Assembly: GCA_001600635.1 (NCBI GenBank) | Contig: BCKL01000026.1 | Span: 359,553-423,552 of the forward strand | Direction of reading: 5' to 3' | DNA length: 64,000 bases | Source of the DNA: Leucosporidium creatinivorum | Taxonomy: Eukaryota > Basidiomycota > Microbotryomycetes > Leucosporidiales > Leucosporidiaceae | Shown: positions 30,163 through 47,016 of the stretch, one piece after another | How the letters are laid out: each line of letters starts with the position of its first letter | Numbering within the stretch: position 1 is the first letter of the stretch | Translations under genes and position numbers: made by a program | The notes under the pieces: generated by a model | Databases searched by the model: none | Told to the model about the DNA's origin: nothing | Seen by the model: only the letters and a program-made list of their open reading frames with translations

Positions 30163-32787
30163 TCAATGCCCGTGTCCGTCGTCCTGCTGCTGAGGCGCGG
30201 GAGGGACGGTAATCTGCGCGAGAGGGGAGAGGGCGAGACGAGGTCAGCGGAGGCTCGGCGAAGGGGCCAGGCGAGGCGACAGCAGATCTCGCTGGAGGGA
30301 AGGAGGAAAGAACCACTCACCCTATCATCAATCCTCAACAACGCCGTACTCGCCTCCAACGCACTCTTGAAGCTCTTAATCTTGGACACCATCGGCTCCA
30401 GCACACCCGCCTTGAGGTTATCCCTAACCTCTCCCTTGACCAGATCCAATCCATAGAACCTTAGTCCACGCTTGGGGTCCGTAGCAGCGGCCGATTGAGC
30501 CGCATTGTGGTAGGCGCGGAGCTTGGCGACCAGCTCGGTCGAGTCCTTGCCGGCGTTTACGGAGAGGGTTTTGGGGATGACGAGGAGGGCGGCGGCGAAT
30601 TCGGCGATGGCGAGTTGCTCGCGCGAGCCCTGCGAGTCGGGAGAAGAGAGGCGGGGTCAGCGTTAAGAGACTTTGGGAGCGGCTCGGCGCTCGGTCGCGA
30701 CAGCTCGAAGCGAGGCCAGGCGAGGCGACGCGCGAAACAAGAGCCAGAGAGATGAAAGGCTCACGAGAGTAGTAGCAAAGTTCTCCAAGTAGATGCTCAG
30801 CGCCGTCTCGACGGCTCCTCCTCCTGGCACGACCGAGCCCGACTCCAACGTCCTCTTGATGACGCAGAGCGAGTCGTGAAGGGCGCGCTCCATCTCGTCG
30901 AGGAGGAAGTCTGGTGTTGAGCGAACGAGGGCCGAGCAGAATCAGAGGGAGGAGGGAGAGGAAAGGGAGGAGGGCGAATCAGCGACGCCGAGAAGAGAGA
31001 GGAAGGAGAAAGGTGCAGCGTACCGTTGGCTCCACGCAGGATGATCGAACTGGAACTAACGACCTTAGTTCCCTTGACCAAAATCAACTCATCATCCGAA
31101 ATCCTCTCCTGCACAACCTCCTCGGCAGATCCAAGACTTGACGCCTCGAACGTCTCCTCTCCCTCCAAGTTGGCCAGACTGGAGACCATAGTCGCTCCAG
31201 TAGCCTTGGCAATACGGCGGAGATCCTCCTTCTTGCAGCGGCGGACGGCCATAGCTCCGGCCTCGACGAACTCCTTCAGGCAAAGATCATCGATTCCCTT
31301 GGTTGTGAGGATGACATTGGCGCCGGCGGCGAGGATCTTGCGGATGCGCTCGATGGTGATGTCCGACTCGCTGTGGATGGGCAAATCGACTCGTCAGCCG
31401 CCGTTTCTTCGAGCTCGGCGCTCGCCGTCCTCCTCCCTCCAGCCGGAACCGCCGTCGCTCTCTCCAGAAGAAGAGAAAGAGGGAGAGAGAGGAGGGGAGA
31501 GAGAGATGACTCACCGCTTCCTAATCGCCTCGAGCTGCTCGGGGTCGTCAATGGTGACGTGCACGCCGAGGTGCATGCGCGCCTTCATCAGGTTCATGTC
31601 GAGGCAAGCAATCTTGGCGTTGGTGATCTTGGTCTTCATGGCTGTTTGTTCGACGGAGCGAGCATGAGATCATCGAGGAGCGGGAGTGGGAGAGGAGCGA
31701 AGAAGGGAGGGAGTCAGCTCGGCGTTCTCGGAAGGAGCGAGAGGGAGAAGAGAGAGAACGAACCCTGACTAGCGACAGTGCAGTTGAGAGCGTATCCCTT
31801 GACGTAGATGGACTCGGTAGCACTCTTGCCGTGGGCCTTGAGGATGTTGACCGCCTTGACGGGGTACTTGATGTCGCCTCGGGGGTTGATGGTTCGGACC
31901 GCGAGCATGGCGTCGACGGCCATGTTGGCGAAGAAGTCGTCGTCGCTGTTGTGTGACGAGTGATAGATGTAGAGAGGGGGTGGAGGGGATGGGAGAGAGG
32001 GAAGCAGGGAGAAGCGAGGTCAGCGTCGCGGCGAAGGAGGTTGCGAGAAGCGCGACCGAGAAAGCAGACTCACGCTCCAATGATCTTACTACTCATACTA
32101 GTCTTGGCGACATTGATCAAGCAATCCTTGCCCAACGTGTCCACCTTCACCGCCAACTGCTCCGTCAAATACCTGACCGCCTCCTTGCAAGCGAGCCTAT
32201 ATCCCGTAATCACGGTCGTAGGGTGAATCTTGTTCTTGACCAAATCGTTGGCGCGCTTCAATAGCTCAGCAGCGACGATGACGACCGAAGTGGTTCCATC
32301 GCCGACTTCCTTGTCCTGCTGCTGGGCGAGCTCGACGAGGATCCGTCCGGCGGGGTGCTCGACTTCGATGAGTTGGAGGATGGTGGCGCCGTCGTTGGTA
32401 ATGGTGACGTCCTGTTGTAATGTAGAGGATCAGTAGGCGTCCCGACGAGCCTGGTCTGCACCATAGCAGGCTCACTCCGATATCGTCGACCTGCAAAACG
32501 CGTGGTCAGCTTCGTCGAGCTGAGCAGAGGGCAAGACTACTCACCATCATCTTGTCCAGTCCATGAGGTCCGAGCGAGCTCTTGACAACGTTGGCAATAG
32601 CCACAGCCGCCGAGACGTTCTGAGCGCGAACCTAGAGAGTCGAGACGAGGAGAGGGAGGGTCAGCACGCGCTTCGCTAAGTTCCAGCAAGCTGTAGCGCT
32701 GTAGAAGGAGCGTACCTCAGCACCGCTAACACGCTCTCCACCACCGAGAAGCATCTGCTGGCGAGGATCCTTGGCGAAGAAGGCCAT
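30163..32787 (-). CDS. TCP1: T-complex protein 1 subunit alpha (CCT1)
   Basis: Alpha subunit of the cytosolic TRiC/CCT chaperonin that folds actin, tubulin and many WD40 proteins. About ten exons read from MAFFAKDPRQQMLLGGGERVSG at 32787 to the end ITVPPAPQQQDDGHGH (TGA at 30163-30165). Family hallmarks are QNVSAAVAIANVVKSSLGPHG, VDDIG, DVTITNDGATIL (nucleotide-binding motif), AQQQDKEVGDGTTSVV (Walker-like GDGTT), NKIHPTTVITGYRLACKEA (alpha-specific), GGGAVETALS and TDPKRGLRFYGLDL. VDDIG is encoded alone on a 15-nt exon (32476-32490). Length about 560 residues, as expected. It lies between the arms of the 2.5-kb inverted repeat together with RRP15. No sign of damage. Confidence 0.95.
32476..32490 (-). 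other. TCP1: 15-nt microexon of TCP1
   Basis: A TTTTGCAG acceptor, GTC GAC GAT ATC GGA, then a GTGAGCC donor. It encodes the conserved VDDIG between GLDKMM and DVTITNDG. Confidence 0.9.
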
Positions 32788-33141
32788 CTTGAGAGCGAGT
32801 TGGAGGGAGGTCGGTTCGAGAGGGAGAGTCGAAGAGAGGGAGAAAGGGAGAAAGGTGGGCTGTATGTGAGCTGCTAAAGTGCTAAAGACGAGTCCTTTCT
32901 ACGAGTGCTGGGAGTGCAAGACGAGGTGAGGGTGGGAGCAGAAGGAGATCAAGCCGGAGTCGCGTCGCCGCCGCCTTTCCTTCTCGAAGTTCGTCGGCGC
33001 TCAACTTCGCAACTCGGTCGAATCTCTACAGCTCTCTTTTCGCTGGTACAAGCTCAAGATGGAAGAACTATGAATGCAGACAATCGAGGGCTAATCCCCC
33101 GCTCGAACCGACAGCGTACAACTCCCAAACCCGACCTACTC
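32788..33141. promoter_or_regulatory. TCP1 upstream region / RRP15 3' region
   Basis: 354 bp between the TCP1 start codon and the RRP15 stop codon (both genes on the minus strand). No coding sequence supported. Confidence 0.5.
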
Positions 33142-34305
33142 TCAAGCCTTGACGAGGGGGTTCGCCGAGGTGGTTCCAGCGCGGATGAGATCGAGGAACG
33201 AGGCCTTAGAGAGGTTGGTCACTGTGGAAGTGGAGTAGAGAAGGAGGTCAGCTGTAGTTCGAGCGAAGTGGAGAGGTAGATCGAGACGAGCGAGCGAAGG
33301 AAGGCAGCGCCGAGCTCTGGTCCGCGCTCTCCTCCGCGATACCCGACATGGACGAAGAAACGACAACAACTCACAAGCTTCACCCTTTCCACGTCCACCC
33401 AGCACATTAGGCCTCCTCGTCACCTTTCCACCGGGACCAGCGCCCTCGGCGTTCCTCCTCTCCTCGGCCTCCTCCTCCTCCCTCTTCCTCTTCTTATCCT
33501 CCTCCCTCTGGGCCTTCTCGGGCGCACCCTGCGCCGCTCCAATAGCATTAAACAACCTGACCACACCCCTCTGGGCCAACTTCCTCAACCTCTTCTCCCT
33601 CTGCGCGCCGCTCTCCACCTCCTCCTCCAACCCCGGCGCCTCACCCCTCTGGGCCCGCTCGAAATCCCTCGCGCTCTTACTCTCCCATAGAGAGAAGGGG
33701 AGAGGTGGACGAGCCCCCCACCCGACAATTACGTCCCGGACGTGCCCTCGGGCGAAGTGTTGGGCTTTGGTCTCGCGGATGAGGTTCTTGGCTCGGCGTT
33801 CGAGGCGTTGGGTGTGGGCGGAGGGAGGGGCGTTCTTCGGGGCCAGGGAGGAGGTGGTAGGAGGGAGAGAGAGGAGATGGTTCAAGGCCAGGGAGAAGGT
33901 CGGCGCGGGAGTGGGGCGGAGGGTAGTGTTCTTGAGCTCTGTAGGGGAGTGCCAAGGAAAGCGCGTTAGCTAAAGTCCTACACAATTATATTCTGCTTCG
34001 CTCTGCAGTCCTACAGAAGCTGCGAACTCACTCTTTACGGGTCGCGGTTGTCCCTCAGCGAGCGCCCTAATAGTCTCCTCATCATCACTCTCCTCCTCCT
34101 CCTCACTATCATCCTCATCACTCCCATCCATCGACTCATCCTCCGAACTCTCCTCTTCCTCCGATGGATCCTCTACAGCGGCAGGAGCTGGCACAGCGAG
34201 CTTGATGCTGCCTTTGCTCTTGACCGCCTTGGGCGAAGGAGCGATAGAAGCTGTAGGCTCTTCGGTGGGCGCTGGGCGCTTCTTCAAAATGGATTTGGGC
34301 GCCAT
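33142..34305 (-). CDS. RRP15: Ribosomal RNA-processing protein RRP15
   Basis: Nucleolar protein of pre-60S particles needed for early rRNA processing. Three exons join as MAPKSILKKRPAPTEE (start 34305), a Ser/Asp/Glu-rich acidic run (about 34080-34160), then PVKKLKNTTLRPTPAP, RRAKNLIRETKAQHFARGHVRDVI, and the family core EKRLRKLAQRGVVRLFNAIGAAQ. A charged segment follows, with the C-terminus LTNLSKASFLDLIRAGTTSANPLVKA. The core K(V/L)AQ(K/R)GVV(K/R)LFNA and the closing K-x-x-F-L-D-L-(I/V) are diagnostic of Rrp15p. The stop TGA is at 33142-33144. Donor sites are GTGAGT in both introns. Confidence 0.9.
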
Positions 34306-34771
34306 TTCTGTAGGGTGATGAAGTGAGGTGAGGTGGAGGTGAAAGGTCGAGAACCGAAAGACGCGGTTGCGCTTTTTCGTGAGCGAAGGCCTCCTCTTCA
34401 GAAAGGTGCAGAACTGTAGCCTTGTCGAGCAGCATAGTAGCTTGGGACTGCATCAGAGTTTCGCAGTTGCTTCGCGAGCTCTGCCAACGTCTGCAGCTCT
34501 TCAGAAGTCGACTCTCGGCGATCCTGCTCTCGCGACAAAGCGCTCACTTAGTGCACAATTACAGTCCACTGACGGGTCGGTGAGAGTTGACGCCAACGTC
34601 GGAGCTTGTAGCCTAACTGCTCCGAGCTTTCTCGTGCTGCCCTGTGCAGCTGACCTCGAGTGCGGTTCGCTGCGCTGCCTTGGCCATCGCCGAGCATGGG
34701 TCCAGGTGGGCGTGGCAAGCGAAAATAAAGCAAAGTTGCCAGCTCCACGCACTGCCGATTCCACCTCCTCA
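34306..34771. promoter_or_regulatory. RRP15 upstream region, next to FBXO21-like copy 2 3' end
   Basis: 466 bp without supported coding sequence; contains the RRP15 promoter and the end of the right inverted-repeat arm. Confidence 0.5.
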
Positions 34772-37078
34772 TCACATCCACATATAGGTAGCCCAGTCCT
34801 CAGGGTAGACCTTGGCCAAATCATCGGCGATGATGAACCTCGCTCCTCCTCCTTCGGCACCCGTCTCGTCGACGCGCTTGAAGTACTTGCCGAGGTCGTA
34901 GATGGCGGTGAAGGTCTTGAGCTCCTCGTCGGTGGCGTGGTGAGGAGAGAAGGTGCCGTTGTCGAGGCGGGAGGTCGGCTCGCCGCGGAGGTTGATCTGT
35001 TGGAGAGCGAAGGAGAGCGAGTCAGCCATTTGACCGCTCAGAGGATCCGCAGGCAGTGAATCGAGATAGACCAACTCACCACATCGTAGACGACGGGATG
35101 AGCGCCACCGAATAGGTGCATCTCCGCCAATAGAGTCGCCGGGTCGGCGCCGCGGTGGAAAGGCAGAGCTACAGCACGAGAGAAGTCAGTGGAAGAACGA
35201 GTAGGGATCCCAGGCTCTACTCACGATTCTCGGTCTCCCACCCGACGACCACGCTAACCTCCTCTTCTCCCGTCTCGATGCGCACCTCGACGATATCGCC
35301 GACCCTCCAACCGATATGAGCGCTCGACGACGACCGGGAGTGGATGCGCTTGCTCCTGGGAATGGCGTCCACATGCTTGACGGTTGCAAGCTGGTGCAGT
35401 ACGTCGAAAGGGAGCGACTCGGGGGCTGCAGCAAGGACGAGGGGAGCGACGAGGTCGATGTCGCAGGCGTAGCGAGTCTGGAAGAGCGAGGTAGCGAAGT
35501 GAAGGGGATGTGGGCGGGGCACTCCATCCGAAAGGAACGTGTGCAGAGACTGTGTCGGCTCGATGAAGAAGGAAGCAAGGTTGCAGGCGTAGTGAGCGTT
35601 GACGATGTCCTCCGTTTCGCCGTCGCGGTAGTTGAATGGCTCTTGGTGGGCTGCGAGGGCACGGCGCAGAGAGCAGACGAACGAGTAGATCTATGGCAGT
35701 ATATGTAAGCTATCAGCGACCTCGATGACGAGCTATCACAGTCGAGCGTACCATATCTCGGGTCGGCGCGGCGTGGGCTGAGTGAACTCGGCGACGACCT
35801 GAAGGCCCGCCCGAAGGGAGCACAAAGGACCCTTCTCGCGCATGCTGCAGATCAGCTGATTCCCCTGGAGCGATGGGGGGCGCGACAGCAGGTATACTGC
35901 CTCGCTTGGCTCAATGGGCAAGCCGTCGTCTCTCGCCAGAGCGAGGCCGAGGAACGTGACGCCAGCGAGGAGGATGGGCTGTACGAGCATAACTTGGTCC
36001 GTCGCTTGCTTGAGGTCGACGAGCTCGGCGCAGAGAATGGCGTCGATGACGGTTGGGTGGGCTTGCAGATGCTCGGCGCTCGTCAGCTCGCTCAGCTTCC
36101 TCAGCACGGCGTTGGGGAAGTGCTGTACTCGAGCAGACGTCAGCACGACTCCTTACCTATTAAGGGGTAGGGACTACTCACCTCCGCAAGAGGGAGAGGC
36201 CGGAAAGGACTGAGAGGCTTTGCATCCGGATCCAGCTTGAGATCGCCGGGCAGAGCGCTCTGAACGAGCACCACCGAAGCGACGGTTGCGAGGACATCGA
36301 CGTTGTCCGGTAGATCGGGCTGAGCCATCAACAAGGGTAGGTCGTTGATGCAGCCGCGTAACGGTCTGAACAGTTGTTCATCGGCCCTCGCCAGTGGAGG
36401 AGCGGGCGTCAGCTCTTTCTCCGACGCTCCTCCTTACTACGATACACGCACGTCATCGAGATTCTGCGACCCATAGAAAGCTGAGAAGACGAGGATACCC
36501 TCTGCAAAAGCCTCGGGACCAGTCCATCCTTCGCCGATGCGCTTCCAGGTGTCGACGGCTCGGCGCCGAGACATGGCTCCTCTCGCTTGCCTCGCCCATT
36601 ATCGCCTCGCGAGCCAGTCGTCGGGGTAGCTTCCATCGTCCTCCATAAACGCGAGCTTGTCGAGGAAAAGCATAGCGTTCTGCTCTCCGAGCGCGACGAT
36701 GGCGAGTATGTGAGGGATCTTGTTGGACGGCTCGGCGAGGAGAGCAGCGAGGTGACGGTCGATGATGCGCTTGATGTGAGGGCGAGCGACGATGGACTGA
36801 TATACCGAGAGGGACTCCTTCTGCTGCTGAGCAGGGAAGGCGAGCTCCATGTCCGCCTGATCCTCCTCGTCAGCGAGCTCGACGAAGGTCGGGGTCCGGC
36901 CCTTCATCCAGCAGCAACGAGTGATGTGGATCCAGATCGAGTCCTGCCTGGCGATGTCGTAGAAGCTACGCGAGACGAGCATGCAGGCGAGTAGCGTCGG
37001 GATGGTCTGAGCGTCCTCCGCTGGCAGTTGCTTAAAGACTTGCTCGACGAGCTCGGGCGGGATGGCGGGGACGGGCAT
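34772..37078 (-). pseudogene. FBXO21-like F-box protein copy 2 with premature stop
   Basis: Inverted paralogue of 27409-29825. Exon 1 from ATG 37078 reads MPVPAIPPELVEQVFKQLPAED and SRSFYDIARQDSIWI down to DWLARR, then TAA at 36599-36601. After the stop the same frame continues with WARQARGAMSRRRAVDTWKRIGEGW, the family sequence. The bases around the stop (AGGCGATAATGGGCGAGGC) are a remnant of the palindrome that interrupts copy 1. The next exon (LPDNVDVLATVASVVL) cannot be joined in frame with the visible acceptor near 36390, a further defect. The later exons are intact: YACDIDLVAPLVLAAAP, HIGWRVGDIVEVRIETGEE (YccV-like domain) and DLGKYFKRVDE. The original stop GATTGA has become GACTGG, extending the end by seven residues to 34772. 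Probably a pseudogene. Confidence 0.68.
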
Positions 37079-37245
37079 GGCTGTGGGTGTAGGAGAGTGT
37101 TAGCTGTGATCTGTGTGTGCTACTGTACAGCAGCAGGGCTCACCGAAAGCGAGCGAGCTGAATGCTTGTTGTGGTAGAAGGACAAGGGAGGGGTCGAGCC
37201 TCGTTCGAGCTTGGATCGCAAAGCAGCGCGAAGAGAGGGGGCGAA
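34772..37245. repeat. Right arm of the 2.5-kb inverted repeat (partner 27243-29825)
   Basis: Reverse-complement counterpart of the left arm, including the leader intron (GTGAGCCCTGCTGCTGTACAG...CACCCACAG when read on the minus strand) and promoter to about 37245. Confidence 0.85.
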
Positions 37246-37649
37246 AGCGAGCCGAGAAGCTGCAAGGGTGTAATAGGAAATCTATATGATATGCGCTGAT
37301 CAGATGAAAGCTGCACAGTCGACTTTGGAGCTCGTCGAGCTGCACCTCCTTACCGCCTGCATTCGCCGAGCTGACTTCGCATGTCGTGATCCACCTCAGT
37401 ACTCCTGGCGCAGAAGCCCGAGATCCGAAAGAAATCTATAAGATGATGGTACTGCTCAGACATGCTCGTACTGCTCCCGGGCTGTCCCACCAGCTCAACC
37501 GAGGCTCGGCGATAATCCACACCTGCTCGTCGAGGCTCTAACTTTCTGGCTGTACTCTCTCACCTCTGCAGCAGGCGCTCAGTATCCTTCTGTATTGCTT
37601 CCCCCACTTGCTATCCATCAAGCACAAGCACAACCTCCTTCCTCCTCGC
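37246..37649. other. Intergenic, no gene seen
   Basis: About 400 bp between the FBXO21-like copy 2 upstream region and the coiled-coil gene 3' end; relatively A/T-richer in 37430-37470. Confidence 0.5.
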
Positions 37650-38382
37650 TCAACCGGTACCCTCGCCGTTGACGACGGGCTCCTCATCGCCGTAAAGGTC
37701 CTCCTCCTCGTAAAATTGATCGTCATGAGTGTTGATAATGGAAGCGGTGGGTTGGGAGTTGGTGGGAGCTTCATCTGTGAGCCGAGAGCTGGTCAGCGAG
37801 AGCTCCAGAAAGCCGAGCCGAGCGCGAAAGGAACTCGCTGCAGTGGCAGGCTCCCCTAGCGATCTCTTCCCTCAAGTCTCCAACTGTCCTAATTACCCTT
37901 TGCTCGAGATTTCCGACCCTCCTAATTGCCTCATCCTTAGCATTCCTGACCTCCCTCGCCATCTGCTCGCTCAACGCCTCGAGGCCATCCTTTACTCCCT
38001 TCACCTCATCTTTGACTCCCTTCAGCTCGGCCTTCGCACTCTTAACCTCCTCCTTGACACCCTTAACCTCGTCGCTCAATCCCGCCACCGTCTCGATCAA
38101 CCGGTCGAACCGCTTGAGCATCTCGTCGTGCTGTCGCTGGCGCTCGACGCGGTCGGCGTCGTGCGAGAGTTCGAGGGCGGTGACGCGAGATTCTGATGAG
38201 GTAGAGCAGCGTCAGAATGCGACCGGAGCGTTCAGAGTGAGAGAGCTTACCGATGTTGGAGACGCGAGCTTCGTCGAGCGGTGGGGTCGTTTCGCTGGCG
38301 GCGGGGTCTGGGAAGGTGCAGAAAGTCAGCTAAAGCTGTAGAGAGTGTCAGAGAGTCCAGCTCGGTGCTTACTCTGGGTCAT
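37650..38382 (-). CDS. Small coiled-coil protein with a likely GC-AG intron
   Basis: Four exons: 38373-38382 (MTQ), 38251-38307, 37839-38192 and 37650-37774. The product of about 180 residues is mostly one long amphipathic coiled coil with heptad-like repeats (GLSDEVKGVKEEVKSAKAELKG and DEVKGVKDGLEALSEQMAREV, positions roughly 50-110). It ends in an acidic tail (DDQFYEEEDLYGDEEPVVNGEG). The last intron (37775-37838, 64 nt) has no GT donor near its start. A GCGAGT donor with a GCTGACC branch and CACAG acceptor gives an in-frame join, so a GC-AG intron is inferred. Function unknown; similar simple coiled coils occur in many basidiomycetes. The 11-residue periodic VKGVK(D/E)-like repeats suggest internal duplication. 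Confidence 0.68.
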
Positions 38383-38596
38383 TGTGCTTGTGAACGAAAG
38401 GCGAGCGAGCAGAAGGAGGGAAAGAGTTGAGCTCCACTTCGCTTGGAGCCATCAACGATCCTCGTGCATCTTGATCAACTCGGTCGTGGCGCTCAGCTCT
38501 CAGCATATTCTGCTGTATACATGTAAGCCCGTTCCAAATCAATTTTAGAGATAATATGAGGTCTATACCGAACGCTGCTCGGCGACTCGGACCCGC

Positions 38597-44652
<6,056 letters not shown>

Positions 44653-45083
44653 GTGAGCCGGCGAAGTCGAACAGGAGCGCAAGATGAGGCAGAAGTCAGA
44701 AAGTGGAAGCCCGCGCCGCTCGAAGCGTGAGGCTGACACAGCAGCCGAGTGGAGGGTGAGAAGAGTTTGCTGGCTCGGCGACGGTGTTCAGGGGCGACTC
44801 GATGAACAAACAGAGAGCTGTACAGCGCTTCAAACGTCCCTTGCAGCGCAGCGGAGAGTCCAGTTGCGACTTCGCCGAGAAAGCTCGGGGAGAGTCAGCT
44901 CGGAAGAGTGGAGGTCGAGACGGCTCTAACGAGTGTGCGGTTTACCCCGGGACCTAAATTACTATACTACAGACACGATACAGCAACGAGCAAGCGCCCT
45001 ACTGCGCTACCTCGTCTCGACTCAATATGAAATGGCCATCGCCGAGGAAGGGCCGCGCCGACCGACTTCCCGTTTGTAGCCTT
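44653..45083. promoter_or_regulatory. ABCC transporter upstream region / CCC1 3' region
   Basis: 431 bp between two minus-strand genes; no coding sequence supported. It must contain the ABCC promoter. Confidence 0.5.
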
Positions 45084-46628
45084 CTAGTTCTCTCCTCCTC
45101 CACCCTCGAGCGCACGAACGATACTGATGGACGAGGAGCGGTCAGCCTCAGCGCGAGCGAAGCTATGTAGACGAAAGCGACTCACCCGAAGGAAGCTCCA
45201 GCAGCAGCACCTCCAACGAGAAGGGTGACGAGCGATCCATAAGTGTACCCACGGATACCTGTAGGAGAAGGAAGAAGCGGGCGGGTGAGTTGGGTCACCT
45301 CGAAGCGAGATGAAGGCCGGGCGAGCAAGCTTACCAATCTCGGCTCCAGTGAAGAAGGTCTTGAACGCTCCAAAGACAAGGAGAACGATGGTGGTGATTC
45401 CGATCGACCAGTAGAGCGCCTGGCGAGCTGACTCGATGAAGAAGTAGGGCATGAGCGGTACGAGGCCGCCGAGGAAGTCTGCGAGGAGCGAATGAGTGTC
45501 AGACTCGGCGTGCGGGTTCGGCAGAGATGTCTGGACAAGCTTGTCGGGAAGCGCGACTTACATGCGAGTCCGATGGTGATGGCCGAGATGAAGAGCCTCG
45601 AATCGGTCGTTTCCTCCATGCCCTCGCCGAACTTGAGCAAGAAGGACGTAAGCCCCTTCTCATCATCATCCTCTCCATTGGCCGACTCCAAGATCGCTCC
45701 CCTCAGCAGACTCGTCCTCTCTTCGTCCCTTCCAGCTCCCACACCCGAGAATTTCGGTCGACGAGCGATGGCGTTGAGGCATTGGCGGAAGACGGAGGGG
45801 TGGGGCAGAGGAGGGGGGAGGGTAGCTTCCACAGCGAGGAGGGATCCAGCGACTCGGCGCGAAATACTGTCGTCCACTCCGAGGGGCGAGAGGATGGCGC
45901 TGACCTCACGCTCCATCTCGCCGGCGCAAGAACGCTGCACGCGCTCCCGCGTCTGTCTTTTCATATAGCGATAGTGATCCCTCTCGGCTTGAGCGGAGAG
46001 GTATCCTCCGACTCCCATGGACAGAGCACCAGAGACGAGCTCTGCGACTCCAGCGACGTAGACGAGGCGCGAAGATCCTAGCGAGGAGAGTCCAGCCTGG
46101 AGAGCAAGGGGTTAGCGAGAGCAGCAAAATTGTAGCAGCGTACTCACGGTGAGTCCGAAGGGAACGGTCAGACCGTCGGCCAGTCCAATGCTACAGAAGC
46201 GCGGTCGACGTCAGCAACAAGCGCGAGGGAGAAGGCCGAAGCCGCCACCGAGCCAGCAAGGACGTACATGATGTCGCGCACAATGTCAGGATCAATGAGA
46301 GAACGCTCATCATCTCCCTTGAGGTCCCTGCAGCAGATGGTCCTCTCCCTGTTGTGCTGGTCGCATTTAGACGCTGGAAGCGGAAAGCGCGCAGGCGAGA
46401 AATGTCAGCACATCGCTCTGTAGCCTGGTAGAAGCAGCGAGATGCTCACCAAGAGGAACCTGATCACTACCACCAGGTCCAGCCTGCAGCGACCACACGG
46501 GCTTGACTCCCTCTACAGGTTTCGTTCGCGGCGGGAGGCTGACGGCGCCTGCTCCTGCTGGAGGGTTGGCGGAGGACGAGTGTGTGCTGGCTGCTACGGC
46601 AGCGTAGGTGGTAGGCTTGTTGCTCATT
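45084..46628 (-). CDS. CCC1: Vacuolar iron/manganese transporter, CCC1/VIT1 family
   Basis: Starts MSNKPTTYAAVAAS at 46628 with a Ser/Pro-rich cytosolic N-terminus. Next is DPDIVRDIMIGLADGLTVPFGLTAGLSSLG, the conserved first transmembrane helix of the CCC1/VIT1 family with its D-G-L-x-V-P-F core. It is followed by AELVSGALSMGVGGYLSAQAERDHY (the S-M-G-x-G-x-Y-x-(A/S) motif with metal-binding acidic residues in the loop). A cytosolic metal-binding-domain-like stretch (EREVSAILSPLGVDD) and three C-terminal membrane helices follow (FLGGLVPLMPYFF, IGITTIVLLVFGAFKTFFTG, GSLVTLLVGGAAAGASFG). The gene ends at TAG 45084. The family moves Fe2+/Mn2+ from cytosol to vacuole in exchange for protons. A Ser/acidic insert at about 45640-45750 is unusual. 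Confidence 0.9.
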
Positions 46629-47016
46629 GTCAAGTCGTTCGGAGGCGAAAGAGAGACGAGAAGCGAGACGGAGAAAAGAGAGAGGCGCAGGTTGACCTTT
46701 CGCGGGGTAAAGCCTGGCAGCGAGCGTGAGCCAATCCGCGAGCAGAGAAAAGCGAGTGTCCACCGTCTCATAGGCCTTCTTACGAAGCGCGGGAGCTTCT
46801 CGGATCTCCGAATGAGGTGAGATCTCATTGGCCAAGCCTGCAGAGGTTCACCGAGCTGCTCCCCTGGCTCTCCACGCTCGCCGAAGCTCTTCGCCGAGCT
46901 GTCTTTGTCACGCTAAGCCTCGACCAGAGATGTAGCAGAGTGGAAGGTGAATAATGCAGCTACCAGAGCTACCTACGACCAGCGCAGTCATCTCCCGCCA
47001 GAACATTTGCAGAAGT
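46629..47016. promoter_or_regulatory. CCC1 upstream region / NADPH oxidase 3' region
   Basis: 388 bp between two minus-strand genes; no coding sequence supported. No obvious iron-response (GATA-type) operator could be assigned with confidence. Confidence 0.4.
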
